Assembly (NCBI RefSeq): GCF_020510685.1
Contig: NZ_CP075185.1
Span: 4,419,001 to 4,483,000, forward strand
DNA from: Dechloromonas denitrificans
Lineage (GTDB): Bacteria > Pseudomonadota > Gammaproteobacteria > Burkholderiales > Rhodocyclaceae
DNA length: 64,000 bases
Reading direction: 5' to 3'
Shown here: piece by piece, positions 57,890-64,000 of the stretch
Numbering within the stretch: the first letter of the stretch is position 1
Layout: each line of letters opens with the position of its first letter
The notes under the pieces: model-generated
What the model was told of the DNA's origin: nothing
The model's database searches: none
What the model saw: the letters and a program-made list of their open reading frames with translations, nothing else
Program-made: the position numbers and the translations under genes

Positions 57890-59372
57890 CTTCCAGGCCG
57901 CTCGCCCAGTCCGGCGGCAGGGCGGCGTAGTCTTCGAATTCGGGCTGCTCGTCATACGGCTTGCGCAGGCAGGCGAGGAGGCGCCGAACTTCTGAGAAAT
58001 CCTTGTCCTTGGCCTGGCGAATGGCCTTTTCGGCCAGCCAGTTGCGCAGCACGTATTTCGGGTTGGCGGCGCGCATCGCTGCCTGCCGCTCGCCATCCGG
58101 CCACGGCGTCTGGGCCAGCCTGGCCCGCCAGGTGGCCAACCAGGCATCGCAGGCGGCGCGGTCGACAAACAGATCGCGCAACGGGGCATCGGTTTTTGCC
58201 GCATTCTCCCGGTCGAGCACGGCCGGCAGTTTGGCCAACGCACGGAAGAACAGCGTGAAGTCCGGCCGATGCTGTTGCAGCAGGCCGAAGGTTTCGCCGA
58301 CGAAGTCCTCGTCGTCGGCCAGCCCGGAATGCAGGCCGAGCTTGCTGCGCATCAGGCGCTCGAAGCTTGCGCCGAAGGCATCGCCATAGGTTTCGTCGAT
58401 CGCGTCGCGCGCCTGTTTCGGGCGCTTGATCAGTGGCAGGAAGGCATCGGCCAGGCAATACAGGTTCCATTGTGCGACGTGCGGCTGGTTGCGGTAGGTG
58501 TAACGCCCCTGATGGTCGGAGTGATTGCAGATATGGCCGGCGTCGAATGCCTCCATGAAGCCGAACGGGCCGTAATCCAGGGTCAGGCCGAGGATGGACA
58601 TGTTGTCGGTGTTCATCACGCCGTGCATGAAGCCGACCGCCATCCACTGCGCCATCAGTTCGCCGGTCCGCCGCGAGACGTCGCGCAGCAGGGCATCGTA
58701 GGGGTTGGCGGCAGCCCGGCATTCCGGGCGGAAGGTGTCGATGACGTAGTCGGCCAGTTGCTGCAGTTCGCTATGGCGGTCGCGCGAAGCCCAGTGCTCG
58801 AAGGAGCCGAAGCGCACGAAACCGGGCGCGACGCGGGTGACCACCGCAGCCGTCTCGATTTCCTCGCGGCGCACCGGCTGATCGGCACCGATGACGCAGA
58901 GCGCCCGCGTCGTCGGGATGCCCAGACCGGCCATCGCCTCGGAACAGAGAAACTCGCGGATCGAGGAGCGCAACACGGCGCGCCCGTCGGCACCGCGCGA
59001 GTAGGGGGTACGGCCGGCGCCCTTGAGCTGGATTTCCCAGTGGCCCTGCGGATTGCGCAGACCGCCGAGCAGATGCGCCCGGCCATCGCCCAACTGGCCG
59101 GCCCAGACACCGAACTGGTGGCCGGAATAGACGGCCGCCAGCGGGTCGGCCCCGGGCAGCGGCTGATTGCCGGCAAATATCTCGGCGAACTCCTGGGTTT
59201 CCAGCAAACCGGCCGGCAGGCCGATCAGCCCGGCCACTTCGGCGCTGCTGGCCACGACGTAGGGGGCCGGCAGGGGCTGCGGCGCGAGGCGGGTGTAGAA
59301 GGTCTCGGGCAGCGCGGCGAAGCTGTTGTCGAAGACGGGAAATTCAAGGGGCAGGGATTCCGGGGCGTTCAT
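57873..59372 (-). CDS. selO: protein adenylyltransferase SelO
   Basis: 499 residues, SelO/YdiU family pseudokinase that transfers AMP to protein Ser/Thr/Tyr. Motifs: [57 protein letters not shown] and [12 protein letters not shown]. The family's C-terminal selenocysteine/cysteine region appears as CSS at the end. ATG at 59372. Implicated in oxidative stress response. Confidence 0.95.
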   Translation of the reverse strand: MNAPESLPLEFPVFDNSFAALPETFYTRLAPQPLPAPYVVASSAEVAGLIGLPAGLLETQEFAEIFAGNQPLPGADPLAAVYSGHQFGVWAGQLGDGRAHLLGGLRNPQGHWEIQLKGAGRTPYSRGADGRAVLRSSIREFLCSEAMAGLGIPTTRALCVIGADQPVRREEIETAAVVTRVAPGFVRFGSFEHWASRDRHSELQQLADYVIDTFRPECRAAANPYDALLRDVSRRTGELMAQWMAVGFMHGVMNTDNMSILGLTLDYGPFGFMEAFDAGHICNHSDHQGRYTYRNQPHVAQWNLYCLADAFLPLIKRPKQARDAIDETYGDAFGASFERLMRSKLGLHSGLADDEDFVGETFGLLQQHRPDFTLFFRALAKLPAVLDRENAAKTDAPLRDLFVDRAACDAWLATWRARLAQTPWPDGERQAAMRAANPKYVLRNWLAEKAIRQAKDKDFSEVRRLLACLRKPYDEQPEFEDYAALPPDWASGLEVSCSS

Positions 59373-59511
59373 CGGCGGTTTTGTCTGGTTTCTGTCGAAA
59401 AAGTCGGGCGCTGATGGCATACAGCAAGTGGCATGCCGGCCGATCCCTTGTTCAGAACACAAAACTTGCCGATGGTTCGCGGATCGGCCCCGACTGGCGT
59501 AAGCTCGCGCC

Positions 59512-59730
59512 ATGCGCCGCTACCCGTTGTCTTTTATCGTCCTGAGCACACTCGGTGTGCTCTGTGCCATTCCCGGCGCGATCAGCCTCGCCGGCTTTGG
59601 CGCCAGCCTTCACCCGATCCTCGACGACCCGATGGCCGGTCTGGCCTTCATCGTTTCCGCCATCGCCCTGCTCGGCTCCGGCGCCTTTCCGCTGGTCATC
59701 GAGAAACTGCGCGACGATGAGGCCGCTTAA
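59512..59730 (+). CDS. 72-residue membrane protein of unknown function
   Basis: Two predicted helices (about 8-30 and 42-64) and an acidic C-terminus (EKLRDDEAA). ATG at 59512. It fits between selO (divergent) and the YedE gene (convergent, 4-bp overlap). Codon pattern plausible; no family recognised. Confidence 0.65.
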   Translation: MRRYPLSFIVLSTLGVLCAIPGAISLAGFGASLHPILDDPMAGLAFIVSAIALLGSGAFPLVIEKLRDDEAA

Positions 59731-60830
59731 GCCTCGCGCATCAGGCGCCAGTACTGGAACTTCAGCATCGCCGCCGCACCGGCGACGATGGCCAGGAAAG
59801 TGATGATCGACCCGACGGCCAGCGTCGAAAAGCCGGAAATGCCCTGCCCAACCGTGCAGCCCATGGCGATCACGCCACCGAAACCCATCAGCGCCGCACC
59901 GATCAGGTGGCTGGCGGTGTCTTCGACACTGGCGAAGCCTTCCCAGCGGAAACTGCGGGTGATCAGCGCCCAGCAGCCCGAGCCGGCGATGACGCCGAGC
60001 ACCGAGGCGATGCCGATGGTCAGCTTGCGGCTGGTATCCGACCACAGCATCAGCAGTTCCAGCGCATAGGCCTGCGGGGCGACGAAAGTCAGCGACTCCA
60101 TCCGCCCGCTGTTGGTCGCCAGGAAGGCTTCCTCCAGCGTTTCCGGATGTTCGGCGACATAGCCGAGATGGCCGCTGACGTACCAGGCGGCGACGACGGC
60201 CAGCCCGACGCCCAATCCGCCGAGCAGGTTGTCGACGGTCCAGAAATCGCGTTTCAGCAGGGAGAAGGCCGTCAGCCCGCCGCCGATGGCGATGACGGCC
60301 AGCAGAAAGGCCGTTTGCGGCGCCATGCCGGCCGCTGTCAGCAGCGCCGGTAGATCCTGCCCGGCCGGCAGCGTGAGCGCCACTTTTTCCAGCACATTGA
60401 CCCGGAAGTAGCCGAGAAACCCGCGCATGGTCATGTAGGCGACCAGGCCGAGGACGAGAAAGACGACCACCGACTTGAGGTTGCCGGTGCCGATCCGGAT
60501 CAGCGTCTTCGAGCCGCAACCGGAGGCGAGGACCATGCCGATGCCGAAGGTCAGCCCGCCGACGATGTAGGACAGCCAGGTAAAGTTGGGGGTCCGGTAG
60601 ATCGACTTGCCGAGGTCGATCAGGCCGGCGGCATGCAGTGCGGCCGAACCGAGAATCGCCACGCCGATGGCCAGCAGCCACATCCGCATCCGGCCCCAGT
60701 CGCGCATATTGACGATGTCGGAAACGGCGCCCATGGTGCAGAAATGGGTCTTCTGGGCGATCGCGCCAAACATGAAGGACACCGCGAAACTCAGCCAGAG
60801 TACGGTATTCGGGGAAACGTCAGAGTCCAT
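59727..60830 (-). CDS. YeeE/YedE-family transporter
   Basis: 367 residues, about nine helices in two repeats, with the cysteine motifs QKTHFCTMGAVSDI, LASGCGSKTLIR and MGCTVGQGISG that line the pore of this thiosulfate/sulfur-compound uptake family. No TusA-like partner adjacent. The ATG at 60830 is 2 bp after queC, so they are probably one transcript. Confidence 0.9.
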   Translation of the reverse strand: MDSDVSPNTVLWLSFAVSFMFGAIAQKTHFCTMGAVSDIVNMRDWGRMRMWLLAIGVAILGSAALHAAGLIDLGKSIYRTPNFTWLSYIVGGLTFGIGMVLASGCGSKTLIRIGTGNLKSVVVFLVLGLVAYMTMRGFLGYFRVNVLEKVALTLPAGQDLPALLTAAGMAPQTAFLLAVIAIGGGLTAFSLLKRDFWTVDNLLGGLGVGLAVVAAWYVSGHLGYVAEHPETLEEAFLATNSGRMESLTFVAPQAYALELLMLWSDTSRKLTIGIASVLGVIAGSGCWALITRSFRWEGFASVEDTASHLIGAALMGFGGVIAMGCTVGQGISGFSTLAVGSIITFLAIVAGAAAMLKFQYWRLMREA

Positions 60831-60832
60831 GA

Positions 60833-61516
60833 TCAGCGGCGGTAAGTGGTTGGATCGGGCAGACCGGCGGCGGCGAAGCCCTCGGCGCGCAGGCGGCACG
60901 AATCGCAGACGCCGCAGGCCCGGCCGAGTTCATCGGCCTGATAGCACGAGACGGTCAGGCCGTAATCGACGCCCAACGCGGCGCCGGTACGGATAATGTC
61001 GGCCTTGGAAAGATCGATCAACGGCGCGTGAATCGACAGTCTGCCGCCCTCGCCTTCGACGCCGGCACGGGTAGCCAGATTGGCCATCTTCTCGAAGGCG
61101 GCGATGAATTCCGGCCGGCAATCCGGGTAACCGGAATAGTCGACCGCATTGACCCCGACGAAAATGTCGCGGCTGCCCAGCACCTCGGCCCAGGCCATCG
61201 CCAGCGACAGCATGATGGTGTTGCGGGCCGGCACGTAGGTGACGGGAATGCCTGGCTGGACGCCATCGACCGGGACGGCGATGGTGCTGTCGGTGAGCGC
61301 CGAACCGCCGAACTGGGCGAGCCCGAGATTGAGGATGCGGTGCTCGGTGGCCCCAAGCGCCTGTGCCACCCGTTCGGCCGCCCGCAGTTCGGCGCAGTGG
61401 CGCTGACCGTAGTTGAACGACAGGCAATAGGAGGCAAAGCCCTGGCTGCGGGCAATGGCGAGGCAAGTGGCGGAATCGAGTCCACCGGAAAGGAGAACGA
61501 CGGCTGGCTTCATCAT
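60833..61516 (-). CDS. queC: 7-cyano-7-deazaguanine synthase QueC
   Basis: 227 residues. PP-loop LSGGLDSAT near 10 and C-terminal zinc site [10 protein letters not shown]. Makes preQ0 for queuosine tRNA. Two adjacent ATG (61516, 61513) can start; neither has a strong ribosome binding site. Confidence 0.95.
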   Translation of the reverse strand: MMKPAVVLLSGGLDSATCLAIARSQGFASYCLSFNYGQRHCAELRAAERVAQALGATEHRILNLGLAQFGGSALTDSTIAVPVDGVQPGIPVTYVPARNTIMLSLAMAWAEVLGSRDIFVGVNAVDYSGYPDCRPEFIAAFEKMANLATRAGVEGEGGRLSIHAPLIDLSKADIIRTGAALGVDYGLTVSCYQADELGRACGVCDSCRLRAEGFAAAGLPDPTTYRR

Positions 61517-61612
61517 GGGGCGCGAATATACCCGAAAATCGCCTGGTTTTGAGCCGGTATCTGCTTGTTCCTAGGCTACAATTTGCCGCTTTCGACCGTT
61601 CCGGAGATTTCG

Positions 61613-62806
61613 ATGTCGCTTCGCCTGACTACCCTTGCCGCAGCGCTGCTGCTCGCCAGCTCCGCTCATGCCGCCGAGCAGATCAAGGTCGGTCTGCTGT
61701 CCACACTGTCCGGCCCGGGGGCCGGACTCGGCGTCGACATCCGCGACGGTTTCAATCTGGCGATGAAACACCTGAACGGCAAACTGGGTGGCCTGCCGGC
61801 CGAGGTACTGATCGCTGACGACCAGCAGAATCCCGACGTCGCCAAGCAGACGGCCGACAAATTCCTGAAGAAGGACAAGGTCGACTTCATGACCGGCATC
61901 GTCTTCTCCAACCTGATGCTGGCGGTCGGCCCGACAGTTTTCGAGAACAAGACCTTCTACATCTCGGCCAACGCCGGCCCTTCGCAATACGCCGGCGAGC
62001 AGTGCAATCCCTTCTTCTTCAACGTCGCCTGGCAGAACGACAACCTCCACGAAGCCGTCGGCAAGACCGTCCATGACAAGGGCTTCAAGAATGTCGTGAT
62101 CGTCACCCCGAACTACCCGGGCGGCAAGGATGCGGTCGCCGGCTTCAAGCGCTACTACGCCCCGAAGGAAGCCCCCGCCGGGGGCAAGGGCAAAGTGGTC
62201 GACGAGATCTACACCAAGCTCGGCCAGCTCGACTACGCCGCCGAACTGGCGCAGATCCGCGCCACCAAGCCGGACGCGCTGTTCTTCTTCCTGCCGGGCG
62301 GCATGGGCATCAACTTCGTCAAGCAGTTCGTCGCCGCCGGCCTGTCGCGCGACACCCAACTGTTCGCCCCCGGCTTCTCGGCCGACGAGGACATCATCAA
62401 GGCGGTCGGCGCCCCGATGATGGGCATGTTCAACTCGTCGCACTGGGCGCACGACATGGACAACGCCGAAAACAAGCGTTTCGTCGCCGACTTCCAGAAG
62501 GAATTCGGTCGCCTGCCGTCGCTCTACGCCTCGCAAGGTTACGACGCCGCGCTGATGATGGATGCAGCGGTACGCGACGTGAAGGGCAAGGTCGACGACA
62601 AGGCGGCGCTGCAAAAGGCCCTGGAAGCCAAGCGCTTCAAGTCGGTACGCGGCGATTTCAAGTTCAACACCAACCACTACCCGGTGCAGAACTACTACCT
62701 GCGCGCCATCAGCAAGGATGCGACCGGCCGGGTGACCAACAAGACCATGGGAACCATCTTCACCAATCATGCTGACGCCTACGTGGCGCAGTGCAAGATG
62801 AAGTGA
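61613..62806 (+). CDS. ABC transporter substrate-binding protein (branched-chain amino acid type)
   Basis: 397 residues, periplasmic type I binding protein with signal peptide ending AHA. Segments KVGLLSTLSGPGAGLGVDIRDGF and NAGPSQYAGEQCNPFFFNVAWQND are typical of LivK-like proteins, some of which bind aromatic acids or amides. ATG at 61613 after CCGGAGA. Promoter candidates in the 96 bp upstream are weak. Confidence 0.9.
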   Translation: MSLRLTTLAAALLLASSAHAAEQIKVGLLSTLSGPGAGLGVDIRDGFNLAMKHLNGKLGGLPAEVLIADDQQNPDVAKQTADKFLKKDKVDFMTGIVFSNLMLAVGPTVFENKTFYISANAGPSQYAGEQCNPFFFNVAWQNDNLHEAVGKTVHDKGFKNVVIVTPNYPGGKDAVAGFKRYYAPKEAPAGGKGKVVDEIYTKLGQLDYAAELAQIRATKPDALFFFLPGGMGINFVKQFVAAGLSRDTQLFAPGFSADEDIIKAVGAPMMGMFNSSHWAHDMDNAENKRFVADFQKEFGRLPSLYASQGYDAALMMDAAVRDVKGKVDDKAALQKALEAKRFKSVRGDFKFNTNHYPVQNYYLRAISKDATGRVTNKTMGTIFTNHADAYVAQCKMK

Positions 62807-63717
62807 CCCAGCTGGTTCTCGAGCAGGCCCTCAACGGCCTGCAATTCGGCCTGATGCTTTTCCTCCTCGCCGCCGGGCTGACGCTCGTCTTCGGCATCAT
62901 GGACTGCATCAACCTGGCGCATGGCTCGCTCTACATGGTCGGGGCTTACTTCGTTGCGGCTGCCGCCCAGGCCGCCGATTCGTTCTGGATCGGCCTCGGC
63001 GCCGGCGTCGCCGGGGCAGCCGTGCTCGGCCTTTTGCTCGAACTGACGCTGTTCCGCCAGTTGTACAAGCGCGACCACCTGTCGCAGGTGCTTGCCACTT
63101 TCGCCCTGATCCTGATCGCCAACGAGGCGGTGCGCATGCTCTGGGGCGCCCAGCCGGTGATGCTCAACCCGCCGGACGCACTGGCCGGCCCGGTGGAAAT
63201 CGCCGGCTTCTTCTACCCGGCCTACCGGCTGGTCATCATTGCCTTCGGTCTGGCCGTCGCCGGCCTGCTTTACCTGCTGGTGGCGAAAAGCCGGGTCGGC
63301 ATGTGGGTCCGCGCCGGCGCTTCGAATCGGGAAATGACCGAAGCCCTCGGCATCAACGTCCGGAACCTGTTCACCGCCGTCTTCGTCTTTGGCGCCGCCC
63401 TCTGCGCGCTGGCCGGCGGCCTGCTCGGGCCACTGCTCGCGGTGCAGGTCGGCATGGGCGAAAGCGTGCTGATCCTCGCCTTCGTCGTCATCATCATCGG
63501 CGGCATCGGCTCGATCCGCGGCGCGCTGGTCGGCAGCCTGATCGTCGGCACCGTCGACACGCTCGGCCGGGCGCTCTTGCCGACCCTGCTGCGCGCCGCC
63601 TTGCCGGCCGATGCCGCAGCGACGCTCGGGCCGACCCTGGCCTCGATCCTGATCTACCTGCTGATGGCCGGCATCCTGTTCTTCAAGCCGCAAGGCTTGT
63701 TTCCGGCGCGCGCCTGA
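62803..63717 (+). CDS. branched-chain amino acid-type ABC permease LivH
   Basis: 304 residues, about eight helices, LivH motif INLAHGSLYMVGAY near 38 and GAALCALAGGLLGPL. The GTG at 62803 gives a GTGA overlap with the binding-protein stop; a GTG four codons upstream also exists. Next gene begins at its stop. Confidence 0.92.
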   Translation: MTQLVLEQALNGLQFGLMLFLLAAGLTLVFGIMDCINLAHGSLYMVGAYFVAAAAQAADSFWIGLGAGVAGAAVLGLLLELTLFRQLYKRDHLSQVLATFALILIANEAVRMLWGAQPVMLNPPDALAGPVEIAGFFYPAYRLVIIAFGLAVAGLLYLLVAKSRVGMWVRAGASNREMTEALGINVRNLFTAVFVFGAALCALAGGLLGPLLAVQVGMGESVLILAFVVIIIGGIGSIRGALVGSLIVGTVDTLGRALLPTLLRAALPADAAATLGPTLASILIYLLMAGILFFKPQGLFPARA

Positions 63718-64000
63718 TGGCCTTCTACCGTCCCGCCACCTACCAGAAGCCGCTCGCCATCGCGCTGCTGATCGCCTTGTTCGCCCTGCCCACGGCACTC
63801 ACCGCCGGCGGCCAGGAGTTCTACATCGGCTTCGCCAGCCGGGTGCTGATCTTCGCGCTGGCGGCGACCAGCCTGAACCTGGTGCTCGGTTTCGGCGGCA
63901 TGTTCTCGCTCGGCCACGCCGCCTTTTTCGGAGCCGGCGCTTACGCCGCGGCGATCTGCATGAGCAACGGCATCACCGACGCCTTGCTCGCCTTGCCGCT
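63717..64000 (+). CDS. branched-chain amino acid-type ABC permease LivM (cut by right edge)
   Basis: First 94 codons: two helices and the LivM motif NLVLGFGGMFSLGHAAFFGAGAYAAA. The ATG at 63717 overlaps the LivH stop (TGATG). ATPase genes LivG/F would be expected beyond the edge. Confidence 0.92.
   Translation, partial: MAFYRPATYQKPLAIALLIALFALPTALTAGGQEFYIGFASRVLIFALAATSLNLVLGFGGMFSLGHAAFFGAGAYAAAICMSNGITDALLALP

Overview
The window is high-GC (roughly 64 %), densely coded DNA from what looks like a respiratory betaproteobacterium. The best guess is a Rhodocyclales member (Dechloromonas/Azonexus-like); this is inferred from gene content and protein style, not from a marker gene. No rRNA, tRNA, insertion sequence, phage gene or CRISPR array was seen. 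Most genes sit in tightly packed operons with 1-8 bp overlaps, and the region reads as stable chromosomal backbone.

Left part (1-17.6 kb, minus strand): a nearly complete uptake-hydrogenase locus, transcribed right to left in the order hoxK-G-Z-M-L-O-Q-R-T-V, hypA-B-F, a second HybE-family gene, hypC-D-E, hypX and hoxA (cut by the left edge). The order is that of the Ralstonia eutropha membrane-bound hydrogenase operon, with two changes: an extra HybE-family gene between hypF and hypC, and a 69-codon gene in opposite orientation between hypE and hypX. HoxK has the six-cysteine proximal-cluster signature of O2-tolerant enzymes. A textbook sigma-54 promoter lies upstream of hoxK, fitting the NtrC-type activator HoxA at the other end. 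Divergent from hoxK is a giant (1670 aa) CBS/PAS/GAF/GGDEF/EAL/CZB cyclic-di-GMP protein.

Middle-left (22.6-34.8 kb): OxyR, divergent from a di-heme cytochrome c peroxidase, with an OxyR-type operator and an FNR-type box in between. Then comes a full cytochrome c maturation operon (ccmABCDEFGHI) with its own FNR box, followed by an orphan napF, a DHH phosphoesterase and two unknown genes.

Middle (34.8-48.6 kb): a propionyl-CoA to succinyl-CoA module (pccA, pccB, meaB-type GTPase, B12-dependent mutase) with a divergent GntR regulator; a two-gene energy-taxis-like unit (PAS protein plus methyl-accepting protein); acetate permease ActP with its DUF485 partner; an enoyl-CoA hydratase; a TauE/SafE exporter; and an EVE-domain protein.

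Right part (48.6-64 kb): 6S RNA next to zapA and a ZapB-like gene; a cobalamin riboswitch driving btuB-btuC-btuD-btuF-cobO-cobB, whose product would supply the B12-dependent mutase upstream; a Tim44-domain protein, an alpha/beta hydrolase, SelO, a YeeE/YedE transporter with queC, and the first three genes of a branched-chain-amino-acid-type ABC transporter that runs off the right edge. Together the genes describe a facultative bacterium that can oxidise H2, build many c-type cytochromes, respire peroxide (and perhaps nitrate), and use acetate and propionate.
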